Assembly: GCA_964524965.1 (NCBI GenBank)
Contig: CAZGDY010000088.1
Span: 1-7,271 of the forward strand
Length of the DNA: 7,271 bases
Reading direction: 5' to 3'
Origin: Kmv34 sp964524965
GTDB taxonomy: Bacteria; Aerophobota; Aerophobia; Aerophobales; B3-G15
Of this stretch, positions 1 through 7,054 are shown in pieces (position 1 is the first letter of the stretch; each line of letters opens with the position of its first letter). The notes under the pieces were generated by a model, which was given only the letters and a program-made list of their open reading frames with translations, made no database searches and was not told the origin of the DNA. A program made the translations under genes and the position numbers.

Positions 1-798
1 GCAACACTTGCAGTTGCCCACGAGTACAAAGCTAAAGGAGAAGTTTCTTCGACTATAATGGGTGTCGCTGCTATTGATGATGTTGCGGGAATTATCAATT
101 ATAGCCTTGCTATTGCCATAGCTAAGATATTTATCTTACATCAAAGTTTTAATGTGCACTCTTCCCTATTAAGTCCACTAATTACTATTGGTGGAGCCAT
201 ACTACTGGGAATAGCTTTTGGATTTATCCTTAATTTAATAACTTCATTTTTAAAAAAAGAAACGGAAGGTGCGTTTATAGTAGTAATATTGGCTCTTTTG
301 GCGCTGTGTTTTGGCATAGCAACACTATTGGGTGTCGATGAACTCTTGTCAACAATGACCATGGGGGTTATTGTTGTTAATTACAATCCCAAAAAAGATA
401 AGATATTTAAAATTCTCCAGCGCTATACCGAACAATTAATCTTTGTTTTGTTTTTTACCTTAAGTGGAATGCACTTAAATTTTTCTTTACTATCAACCTA
501 CTTCCCTTTAGTGTTATTTTTTATCATTTTCAGAGCCGCAGGAAAAGTTTCAGGAACTATGTTAGGTGCCTCTATTTCAAAATCATCTAAAATGGTTAAA
601 AAATATGTGGCCGGGGGTTTGATTCCTCAAGGCGGTATTGTCGTTGGATTAGCTCTGTTAATCAAACAAAACGCTGCTTTTGATAGTATTTCTGATATCA
701 TTATAAGTGTTATCGTTGGAGCTACAATTATACACGAGATTATTGGACCTGTTCTTTCAAAAATCATGCTTAAAAAAGCAGGAGAAATAAACAATTGA
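1..798 (+). CDS. CPA-family Na+/H+ (cation/proton) antiporter, C-terminal part (5' end outside window)
   Basis: The reading frame is open from base 1, so the gene starts upstream; the ATG at 58 is internal. The 265 visible residues are strongly hydrophobic and alternate membrane segments with short loops. Residues 25-29 read IDDVA, matching the paired-aspartate ion-binding site of CPA2/NapA-like exchangers (Asp26-Asp27, codons 76-81), in the usual context after an A-T-L-A-V segment. Near the C-terminus, GLIPQGGIVVGLALL (from about residue 206) resembles the late conserved helix of this superfamily, with Q-G-G where other branches carry R-G-E. Family members exchange Na+ or K+ for H+ across the inner membrane for pH and ion homeostasis. 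The protein ends without a TrkA-N/RCK domain, so it is an NapA/NhaP-like stand-alone transporter rather than KefB/C. Ion specificity cannot be told. It ends about 190 bases before carA, with a possible terminator between, so co-transcription is not implied. Confidence 0.85.
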   Translation, partial: ATLAVAHEYKAKGEVSSTIMGVAAIDDVAGIINYSLAIAIAKIFILHQSFNVHSSLLSPLITIGGAILLGIAFGFILNLITSFLKKETEGAFIVVILALLALCFGIATLLGVDELLSTMTMGVIVVNYNPKKDKIFKILQRYTEQLIFVLFFTLSGMHLNFSLLSTYFPLVLFFIIFRAAGKVSGTMLGASISKSSKMVKKYVAGGLIPQGGIVVGLALLIKQNAAFDSISDIIISVIVGATIIHEIIGPVLSKIMLKKAGEINN

Positions 799-990
799 GG
801 AAAAATCTGGTTTTGGCACATTTAGCGGATATATTGACTTTTTAAAAAATCTCAGATACAATTCAAACTCAAATAGAGTTTTTTTCTAACTTAGACAGAT
901 AGCAGCTTTCAGATAATAAATATCACCAGTAATAAAAATCCTTACCATTTAAGGACGAGAAACAATATTTTTTTGACCAGGAAAATTTTT
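799..990 (+). promoter_or_regulatory. spacer and probable carAB promoter/leader region
   Basis: This 190-base spacer must hold the carAB promoter if the operon is separate from the antiporter. A TAGACA hexamer (892-897, one mismatch to TTGACA) is followed by GATAAT (912-917) and TAATAA (914-919). The 14-16 base spacing is short or the -10 match is poor, so the exact elements are uncertain. No PyrR-type antiterminator or arginine-operator pattern was recognised. The start of CarA is supported by AGGA at 979-982, 8 bases before the ATG at 991. Confidence 0.3.
865..885 (+). terminator. weak rho-independent terminator candidate after the antiporter
   Basis: AAACTC (865-870) and GAGTTT (876-881) form a 6-bp stem with a 5-base loop, merging into a run of seven Ts (879-885). 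Placement between the antiporter stop and carA fits a terminator. The stem is short and has only two G-C pairs, so strength is doubtful. Confidence 0.35.
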
Positions 991-1939
991 ATGAAAGCAC
1001 TTTTAGTATTAAAGGATGGTACTGCATTTGAAGGACGCTCTTTTGGAGTTGAGGGTGAAAAAATAGGAAGGATAGTCTTTCACACAGGAGTTATTGGCTA
1101 TCAGGAACTTATAACCGACCCTTCTTATCGGGGATTATTTCTCACTATGGCCTACCCTCTTATTGGTAATTATGGAATTAATGAAGCTGGCTATGAATCT
1201 AACGCTGCCCAGATTGAAGCCTTAATTGTTAAGGAAAATAGCCCTATTTATAGCAACTGGTCAGCTCAAGAAAGTTTGGAAGACTTTATGAAAAAAAATG
1301 GCACAATAGGTATTGAGGGAATTGATACGCGAGCACTGGTTGTACATATAAGAGATAAAGGCGAGATGATTGGGGTGATATCAACTAAAGATTTTAACAT
1401 AAAAAATCTGATTGATAAAACTAAGAGATTTTCCTGCAAGGAAGAGGATTTAGTGAATGAGGTTACTGTTCCAACCGTTACTTTTTGTAAGGCTCCAAAA
1501 AGTATAAATTATAAGATTGTGGTTATAGATTTGGGTGGAACAAAAAGTCTTTTTGACAGCTTAAAAAATGCTAACTGTCAGGTAATTCGGGTGCCTGCCA
1601 GTACTTCATCCCAAGAGATTTTAAAACTAACTCCCGATGGAATTGTTCTTTCCAGCGGACCGGAAGACATAAAAAGTCTTTCTAAAATAGCTTACGAAGT
1701 AAAAAATCTGTTGGGGAAAAAACCACTTTTAGCTATTTCCTCGGGCAATTTAGTTTTAGGAATAGCTCTGGGGGGAAAAGTAAAACAAATGAAGTGTGGT
1801 CATCACGGTTTAAATCNNNNNNNNNNAGATAAATATGAATGACCAAAGTGTAGAAGGAATCCGTAGCAATCGTTATTCGGCAATGGGAGTGCAGTACGTT
1901 CCTACAAATTTTGATATATTTTTAAATAGTTTGAAATAA
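991..1939 (+). CDS. carA: carbamoyl-phosphate synthase small subunit with a degenerate glutaminase site (crossed by assembly gap)
   Basis: The N-terminal CPSase small-subunit domain (about residues 1-130) is well conserved: ALLVLKDGTAFEGRSFG, GYQELITDPSY, YPLIGNYG, IDTRALV. The C-terminal class I amidotransferase domain is recognisable but has lost its active site. The nucleophile elbow GICLGHQ reads AISSGNL, so Cys is Ser250, and the following His and Gln are Asn253 and Leu254. The oxyanion-side NGPGDP reads SGPEDI (Glu225 for Gly). DFGxK reads DLGGT. After the gap, the catalytic His and Glu of QYHPE are Val and Thr (codons 1898-1906), and the tail after it is shortened. ATG 991 (AGGA 8 bases upstream) is chosen over TTG 973 because family alignment begins MKALLVL. 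The 10-N gap at 1817-1826 breaks the frame; the true C-terminus resumes in another frame (INMNDQSVEGI from 1829) and stops at 1937-1939, 4 bases before carB. Normally this subunit supplies ammonia from glutamine to CarB; here that activity is predicted lost. It is unlikely to be a pseudogene, since the rest is intact. Confidence 0.9.
1817..1826. other. assembly gap (10 Ns) inside carA, size placeholder
   Basis: Ten Ns lie between the GHHGLN motif and the INMNDQSVEGI segment of CarA. Frame continuity requires a gap length divisible by three, which 10 is not. Comparison with E. coli and Bacillus CarA from memory implies about 34 missing codons, near 100 bases, including the region of the usual QNHG motif. 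The apparent stop TGA at 1840-1842 is an artefact of the wrong gap length. Confidence 0.9.
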
Positions 1940-1943
1940 AACC

Positions 1944-4900
1944 ATGCCCAAAAGAGAAGACCTTAAAAAAATACTGATTATTGGGTCCGGCCCCATTATT
2001 ATTGGCCAAGCTTGTGAATTTGATTATTCAGGCTCTCAGGCTTGCAAAGCCTTGCGTGAAGAAGGATATGAAATTGTATTAGTAAATTCTAACCCAGCTA
2101 CTATTATGACCGACCCGGAGATGGCAGACCGGACATACATTGAACCTTTAACTCCCGAATTTGTAGAAAAGATTATTGCAAAGGAAAAACCTGATGCTAT
2201 CCTGCCCACTCTGGGAGGGCAAAGTGGATTGAATATAACTTACTTCTTAGCTAAAAAGGGAGTTTTGGATAAATATAAGGTTGAAGCTATTGGCGCTTCT
2301 ACAGAAGCTATTGCCAAAGCAGAATCAAGAAAATTATTTAAAGAAACTATGGAATCTATTAACCTTACTGTTCCCCAATCTGGCCTGGCTTATTCGATGG
2401 AAGAGGGATTCAAATTAGCTGATGAGATTAGTTTTCCTTTGATCCTTCGTCCGGCTTTTACTCTGGGAGGAACGGGCGGTTCAGCTGTTTACAATAAGGA
2501 AGAGTTAAAAATCTACTTGAGAAGGGCTCTGGATTTCAGCCCAGTACGCCAAGTCTTAGTAGAAGAAGCAGTTATCGGTTGGAAAGAAATTGAGTTTGAA
2601 ATAATGCGTGATTGTAAAGATAATGTGGTCATTATTTGCTCTATGGAAAATCTTGACCCCATGGGTGTACACACTGGTGATAGTGCAGTGGTAGCACCAG
2701 CACAAACTCTCACCACTAAGGAATATAGTAACCTGGTTGCCTGGTCTAAAAAAGTTATTCGGGCAATTGGAGTAAGTGGTGGCGGTGCTAACGTACAATA
2801 TGCAGTAAGTCCGAACAATGGAGAAATAAGAGTTATCGAGGTCAATCCTCGTGTTTCACGCAGTTCAGCCCTTGCCTCCAAGGCTACTGGATTTCCTATC
2901 GCCAGGATAGCTGCTAAACTGGCTGTTGGACTCTGCCTGGATGAAATTAAAAATGATGTCACTGGAAAAACATACACTTTCTTTGAGCCCACAATTGATT
3001 ACTGCGTCTTTAAGATTTGTCGGTTTGCTTTTGAAAAATTTCCCGAGGCAGATCCTGTCTTAGGAATTTCTATGAAAGCTGTTGGTGAGGCTATGGCTAT
3101 CGGCCGAACCTTTAAAGAAGCCTTTCAAAAGGGAATCCGATCTACTGAAACAGGTAGATATGGCTTTGGCGCTGATGGCAAAGATATCCCAGAAGATAAC
3201 CAAAAAAATAGGGAAGAGATTCGTAAAAAACTTATCTATCCTAACGCTGAAAGATTTTTCTATATCCGTTATGCCCTACAGCAAGGGATGAGTGTAGACA
3301 AAATTTATGAATTAACTAAAATTGACCCTTGGTTTATATTCAACATGAAAGAAATTGTCAACCTGGAAAAAAAATTAGAAAAACACACTCTTACAAGTAT
3401 TTCACCTCAACTTATGCATCAAGCCAAGGAATATGGTTTTTCTGATATTCAATTATCTTATATCTTAAAGTGTGGAGAACAGCAGGTGAGGAAAAAAAGA
3501 ATATCCATGGGAACTGTAGCAGTATATAAATTAGTAGATACCTGTGGCGGTGAGGTAAACCCCGAGAAACCATACTTTTATTCCACTTATGAAAAAATAG
3601 ATGAGTCTCGGGCAAGTCAAAAAAAGAAAGTTGTTGTTTTAGGTGGAGGGCCAAATCGAATTGGACAAGGAATTGAATTTGATTACTGTTGTTGTCATGC
3701 TGCTTTTGCTCTACGAGAAGAAAATTATGAACCAATTATGGTTAACTGTAATCCTGAGACTGTTTCAACTGATTACGATACTTCCGACCGATTATATTTT
3801 GAGCCGCTTACCAGGGAAGACGTTCTTAATATTGTGGAGAAAGAAAAACCGGATGGTGTCATAATTCAGTTTGGCGGGCAAACACCACTTAATTTAGCCA
3901 TCCCTTTGAGAGAGGCTGGTGTTAAAATTTTGGGTACCTCACCCGAAAGTATTGATCGTACTGAAGATAGAAAGCGGTTTAGAGTGTTGCTAAAAAAACT
4001 AAATCTACTCCAAGCCGAGGGCGGCACCAGTACTTCAGTTTTAGAAGCAAAAAAAATTGCCAAAAAAACAGGGTATCCCATTTTACTTCGTCCTTCTTAT
4101 GTTCTGGGCGGAAGAGCTATGGAACTGATTTACGACGAAGAAGGGTTAAATGAATTTATGAAAAAAGCTGTCAAAGCTTCGCCCGAACACCCAGTGCTCA
4201 TAGATAAATTCCTGGAAGATGCCATAGAAGTTGATGTAGATTGCGTTTCAGATGGGAATCAGACAATTATCTGCGGAATTATGGAGCATATTGAAGAAGC
4301 TGGTATCCACTCCGGGGATTCAGCCTGTGTAATTCCACCCTATACATTAAGCAAAGAAATCCAAAAAGGTATAAAAGAAAATACCTATGCTTTAGCTAAG
4401 GAGTTACACGTCAAAGGACTTATGAACATCCAATATGCAATAAAAAACGATAGGATATATGTCCTTGAAGTTAACCCACGTGCTTCTCGTACGGTTCCTT
4501 ATGTCAGCAAAGTCACCGGAATTCCCTGGGCTAAAGTGGCCACCCAAGTTATGCTTGGAAAATCTTTAAAAAAATTAAATATCAGCGAAGAAATTGAATT
4601 AAAGTATTGCGCGGTAAAAGAAGCAGTTTTTCCCTTCAACCGGTTTCCGGGTATTGATACTGTTTTAGGTCCCGAAATGAAATCAACTGGAGAGGTAATG
4701 GGAATCGATACATCTTTCGGGGCGGCATTTATGAAGTCACAGATTGCTGCTGGCCAGAACGTACCTCTTAAAGGAAAAGTATTTGTCAGCGTAAAAGACA
4801 AAGATAAAAGAGCAATCGTATTTATCGTTAAAAAGCTAATAGACCTCGGATTTTCTATTGTGGCTACTTTTGGAACTGCAGAAGTATTGAGAAAATCAGG

Positions 4901-5183
4901 GATAGAAGTTCAAGAAGTATTCAAGATAGGCGAGGGAAGGCCAGATGTTATGGACCTTATTAAGAACAATGAGATTTCCCTTATTTTCAATACCCCCAGT
5001 GGGAAAAAGAAGATGAAAGAAGATGAGACTAAGATAAGGAGCGAAGCATTATTTCATTATATTCCCGTTATTACTACAATTTCAGGGTCTCAGGCTACTG
5101 TAAACGGCATTGAGGCTATTATGGAAAAGGGAGTGGATGTAAAAGCTCTGCAAGATTATCATTCTCTCAATAACCAGCAATAA
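1944..5183 (+). CDS. carB: carbamoyl-phosphate synthase large subunit
   Basis: This is a complete 1079-residue CarB, close to the usual 1060-1080. It makes carbamoyl phosphate from bicarbonate, ammonia and two ATP for pyrimidine and arginine synthesis in the cytoplasm. The first synthetase half starts with KILIIGSGPIIIGQACEFDYSG and keeps the family ATP-grasp signatures GWKEIEFE, GVHTGDS and EVNPRVSRSS. An oligomerisation region covers roughly residues 400-555. The second half starts near residue 557 with VVVLGGGPNRIGQGIEFDYCC and keeps RPSYVLGGRAME, EVDVDC, GIHSGDSAC and EVNPRASRTVP. The MGS-like allosteric domain begins near residue 943 and retains VATFGTA, KIGEGRP and FNTPSG, the phosphate-loop type features that bind UMP or IMP in E. 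coli, so nucleotide control is plausible. No catalytic residue appears lost. No clear Shine-Dalgarno precedes the ATG; it lies 4 bases after the carA stop, so translation is probably coupled. With CarA inactive as a glutaminase, the enzyme is predicted to use free ammonia. Confidence 0.97.
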   Translation: MPKREDLKKILIIGSGPIIIGQACEFDYSGSQACKALREEGYEIVLVNSNPATIMTDPEMADRTYIEPLTPEFVEKIIAKEKPDAILPTLGGQSGLNITYFLAKKGVLDKYKVEAIGASTEAIAKAESRKLFKETMESINLTVPQSGLAYSMEEGFKLADEISFPLILRPAFTLGGTGGSAVYNKEELKIYLRRALDFSPVRQVLVEEAVIGWKEIEFEIMRDCKDNVVIICSMENLDPMGVHTGDSAVVAPAQTLTTKEYSNLVAWSKKVIRAIGVSGGGANVQYAVSPNNGEIRVIEVNPRVSRSSALASKATGFPIARIAAKLAVGLCLDEIKNDVTGKTYTFFEPTIDYCVFKICRFAFEKFPEADPVLGISMKAVGEAMAIGRTFKEAFQKGIRSTETGRYGFGADGKDIPEDNQKNREEIRKKLIYPNAERFFYIRYALQQGMSVDKIYELTKIDPWFIFNMKEIVNLEKKLEKHTLTSISPQLMHQAKEYGFSDIQLSYILKCGEQQVRKKRISMGTVAVYKLVDTCGGEVNPEKPYFYSTYEKIDESRASQKKKVVVLGGGPNRIGQGIEFDYCCCHAAFALREENYEPIMVNCNPETVSTDYDTSDRLYFEPLTREDVLNIVEKEKPDGVIIQFGGQTPLNLAIPLREAGVKILGTSPESIDRTEDRKRFRVLLKKLNLLQAEGGTSTSVLEAKKIAKKTGYPILLRPSYVLGGRAMELIYDEEGLNEFMKKAVKASPEHPVLIDKFLEDAIEVDVDCVSDGNQTIICGIMEHIEEAGIHSGDSACVIPPYTLSKEIQKGIKENTYALAKELHVKGLMNIQYAIKNDRIYVLEVNPRASRTVPYVSKVTGIPWAKVATQVMLGKSLKKLNISEEIELKYCAVKEAVFPFNRFPGIDTVLGPEMKSTGEVMGIDTSFGAAFMKSQIAAGQNVPLKGKVFVSVKDKDKRAIVFIVKKLIDLGFSIVATFGTAEVLRKSGIEVQEVFKIGEGRPDVMDLIKNNEISLIFNTPSGKKKMKEDETKIRSEALFHYIPVITTISGSQATVNGIEAIMEKGVDVKALQDYHSLNNQQ

Positions 5184-5333
5184 AATTAATACATATTTCC
5201 CTCCCCTATAAATAACAGTAACTTAAAAAAGATAGTTAAAATTATAATTACAACTAACCAAAAATCACTCCCGAGCCAAAAAACACAATACCTCTTTAAT
5301 TTCACAAAAAAAGTTGGCTGCTCTCACCTTCAT
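5184..5333. other. AT-rich spacer between convergent genes
   Basis: The 150 bases between the carB stop and the stop of the minus-strand gene are very AT-rich. I see no strong GC-rich hairpin that would terminate carB; TAACT/AGTTA and similar 5-bp repeats are within chance for this composition. Confidence 0.5.
5305..5330 (-). terminator. possible terminator of the TMEM175-like gene
   Basis: On the minus strand, starting just after the stop codon, AAGGTG pairs with CAACTT (one G-A mismatch) around an 8-base loop and runs into seven Ts (complement of 5306-5312). The placement is right for an intrinsic terminator, but the stem is imperfect. Confidence 0.35.
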
Positions 5334-5978
5334 TTATTCTTTTTTTTCGATGGATTTATAATAAAATTGCGGCAAAAACAGGAAAACAGGAATAAATATA
5401 TAAAACCAAGCAGCCCAATTTATGTGCAATAAAGAAGCTATTATGGCGGCAAGAGAAACAAGGGGGGTGACTAACCCCCTTCTAGTAGCAATAACTATAA
5501 CACGCGAGTCTATACCACAATCAATCAAACGATGTTTGCGCGTAGCGTAACTCCAGCTAAGTGCTGATAAAACACCTATCAGAAAAAGATTTAAAGAAAA
5601 AAACAATGTTGCCATCGGATCGTTGCTATAATCGTTAAGCAAGGAGGTAGAAAAAGGAATTAAAACCACAAACATAAGATAGACAATATTTATCCACAGA
5701 TGTAATTGATTAGTTCGTTTAATATAATGAAAATACTTATGCTGAATAATCCAAAAAACAGCCAAAAGAATAAAGCTCTGCCCATAATTTATAAATTGTG
5801 CTTTTTGCCCAATCAACAGTTTATGTAAATTTACCTGAACCCCTCCCCTACCTACAGACACAATTTCAAGATTTAGAACCAGTAAGGTCATAGCAATAGC
5901 AAAAATACCGTCAATTAAGGTTTCAATACGCTTAGTACTAATCCCTGGACTTAAATCCCCTGAAGGTGATGATTTCAT
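5334..5978 (-). CDS. TMEM175/DUF1211-family integral membrane protein (putative potassium channel)
   Basis: The 214-residue product matches the single-repeat prokaryotic TMEM175 form, usually about 200 residues with six helices forming tetramers. Helix 1 holds the family signature: Arg17, Asp23 and T31-L-L in RIETLIDGIFAIAMTLLVLNL. The usual FSD is here L-I-D. The second and third helices carry the other typical pattern, W76-x3-H80-x2-F83-x2-I86, then LHLWIN and IPFSTSLL (about residues 92-114). Further hydrophobic segments lie near 122-144 and 165-208, and the tail is basic (KSIEKKE). Prokaryotic relatives studied so far are weakly selective K+ channels; whether this variant conducts is unknown. 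The ATG at 5976-5978 is supported by AAGGGAG (5988-5994), 9 bases upstream. It converges on carB. A hairpin-capable AAGGGGG...CCCCCTT pair (5460-5481) lies inside the coding region and encodes R-R-G-L-V-T-P-L. Confidence 0.85.
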   Translation of the reverse strand: MKSSPSGDLSPGISTKRIETLIDGIFAIAMTLLVLNLEIVSVGRGGVQVNLHKLLIGQKAQFINYGQSFILLAVFWIIQHKYFHYIKRTNQLHLWINIVYLMFVVLIPFSTSLLNDYSNDPMATLFFSLNLFLIGVLSALSWSYATRKHRLIDCGIDSRVIVIATRRGLVTPLVSLAAIIASLLHINWAAWFYIFIPVFLFLPQFYYKSIEKKE

Positions 5979-6036
5979 TTATAACTGCTCCCTTATCAAA
6001 ATTATTTTTTAATAATTGATACCGATAACTACCAAA

Positions 6037-6171
6037 TTAAGCAAAAGTACATATTAAGTACTTATTTTTTGGAAAAGAACCTATCTCTCCCGCTTTTATT
6101 CTTATCTTAATGTCATTTACTGTTGTTCGATCTCTGTATTTCTTAATGATGGCATTGAATTGGATATTCAT
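6037..6171 (-). CDS. possible small ORF (44 aa), unrecognised
   Basis: ATG at 6169-6171 opens a 44-codon frame beginning MNIQFNAIIKKYRDR, Lys/Arg- and Ile-rich, ending 58 bases before the TMEM175-like gene. Its start lies 2 bases after the stop of another small ORF (6174-6287), an arrangement compatible with coupled translation. I recognise no family and see no strong ribosome site of its own. It may be chance in AT-rich DNA. Confidence 0.22.
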   Translation of the reverse strand: MNIQFNAIIKKYRDRTTVNDIKIRIKAGEIGSFPKNKYLICTFA

Positions 6172-6173
6172 TT

Positions 6174-6287
6174 TTATTCTTCTGATAGTTCATGTTCTTT
6201 TTGTTCATTACAGTTTTTTGCCCCACGCGCATTCTTCCACACTCTATCATTAATTATCGGTTGTGCTGATGAGCTTTTAAGTAACAT
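6174..6287 (-). CDS. possible small ORF (37 aa), unrecognised
   Basis: ATG at 6285-6287 is preceded by AGAGGGAG (6295-6302) at 7-base spacing, a good ribosome site. The product is hydrophilic, beginning MLLKSSSAQPIINDRVW and ending in a Glu/Lys-rich tail. It has no recognisable domain. With 6037-6171 and the TMEM175-like gene it would form a minus-strand run of three ORFs. Real coding status is uncertain. Confidence 0.25.
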   Translation of the reverse strand: MLLKSSSAQPIINDRVWKNARGAKNCNEQKEHELSEE

Positions 6288-6302
6288 TTTCTAACTCCCT
6301 CT

Positions 6303-6687
6303 TACCCAGGAATTTCGCAGAACCTCTCGCAAACACCATAAGCTGTGCCTTCCAAAGAACTGGTAAAATTTCTACTGTGCTTGTTTACTACTATTCTAAT
6401 TCAAACGGAAGCATTGACACAACACAATTTAAGGCGCAGAAAAGTGGAGCCTGGTATTTGCTGTTATACGTAATACCATGATTTATAGATGAAATGGTAA
6501 TTAAGTTATTTTGGAGCGACGCTCTTTCAGTAGTAAAATTATTAATAAGATAATTATTATTAAAAAAATAACCATTTGTGGGAAGACGGTGCAGTGACAA
6601 TCAATTATGGTCTTACATTTACATTGACCTTTGGCATATTAAGGTAACCTGCGCTATATTTACATTAGTCAATTTAGCAAAGAATTA
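6303..6687. other. gene-poor AT-rich region
   Basis: No convincing gene, tRNA or other RNA was recognised on either strand here. A 69-codon minus-strand frame (6391-6600) lacks a ribosome site and has Asn/Leu-rich composition typical of chance translation. TTTACATT occurs twice (6618-6625 and 6659-6666), too short to call a repeat family. Other minus-strand scraps (for example, a run reading GTAYGVCERFCEIPG ending near 6323) hint at decayed coding DNA but match nothing I know. Confidence 0.4.
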
Positions 6688-6945
6688 CTAATAGTCAAAC
6701 TTAGAAAAGCTATGAGAGTGTAAAAATACCTGAGGAATCCTGATATTAAAACTCCTCATTTGTCCTCTTCTGAGTACTTTTTCCCACTGGGGATTTATGC
6801 CATTAGTTAAAAAGTGATGGAATATCATTTTTTAAATGTGCAAGTATTTGAGAATATAGCTGAATTTTATCTTTTTGGCACAATGATTTTAGATAAGCAT
6901 TTTCACTTCTTTGATGAAGAATTCCCGATATAAGTGTTCAGTCAT
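6688..6945 (-). pseudogene. possible decayed small gene with two frameshifts, unrecognised
   Basis: The ATG at 6943-6945 follows a very good AAGGAGG ribosome site on the minus strand. The first frame, starting MTEHLYREFFIKE, stops after 18 codons (6889). A one-base shift near 6905 continues into a coherent frame (ENAYLKSLCQKDKIQLYSQI onward) that stops at 6803. A second shift at the run of Ts near 6810 continues with TNGINPQWEKVLRRGQ to a stop at 6688. Joined, they would give about 88 residues. Strong initiation signals followed by broken frames suggest a dead gene; the family is not recognised, and chance cannot be excluded. Confidence 0.28.
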
Positions 6946-6986
6946 GTTTTATCCTCCTTTTGACATTACTTAAGGAGGATAACATG
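6943..6986. repeat. inverted repeat holding mirrored ribosome site and ATG on both strands
   Basis: TTATCCTCCTT (6949-6959) and AAGGAGGATAA (6972-6982) are perfect 11-base inverted repeats separated by 12 bases; CATG on both outer sides extends the symmetry past a 2-base bulge. Each strand therefore carries AAGGAGGATAA(AA)CATG. In RNA from either strand, the Shine-Dalgarno would pair with the upstream arm. Confidence 0.8.
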
Positions 6987-7019
6987 GTAAAAATTCATTT
7001 ATTTGACAGAAACAAATAA
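6984..7019 (+). CDS. very short ORF (11 aa) with strong ribosome site
   Basis: ATG at 6984 follows AAGGAGG (6972-6978) with 5-base spacing. The frame reads MVKIHLFDRNK and stops at 7017-7019. The site is near-consensus but the peptide is tiny; it could be a leader peptide, the head of a truncated gene, or a by-product of the inverted repeat. Confidence 0.2.
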   Translation: MVKIHLFDRNK

Positions 7020-7054
7020 GTTCATTTTTAATTTTCCAGAAAAAAATAGAAAAA

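Noticed and set aside
794..890. Open frame overlapping the antiporter stop (about 32 codons, starting IEEKSGFGTF)
   Set aside because: It has no start codon or ribosome site, overlaps the putative terminator and resembles no known protein.
973..990. TTG start 18 bases upstream for CarA
   Set aside because: Family homology begins at the ATG at 991, which has AGGA at 8-base spacing; the TTG has no well-spaced ribosome site.
2513..2992. 159-codon minus-strand ORF opposite carB
   Set aside because: It lies wholly within well-conserved carB coding sequence and is an antisense shadow.
5460..5481. AAGGGGG...CCCCCTT hairpin in the TMEM175-like gene
   Set aside because: It is fully explained by codons for R-R-G-L-V-T-P-L; no regulatory role can be supported.
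6045..6070. AAGTAC...GTACTT hairpin followed by Ts
   Set aside because: No plus-strand gene ends here, and the stem is only 6 bp; likely chance in AT-rich DNA.
6118..6140. GTTCGATC resembling a tRNA T-loop
   Set aside because: Flanking bases do not form a T-stem, and no acceptor or anticodon arms are found around it.
6391..6600. 69-codon minus-strand ORF
   Set aside because: No ribosome site, low-complexity Asn/Leu composition and no family resemblance; judged chance.
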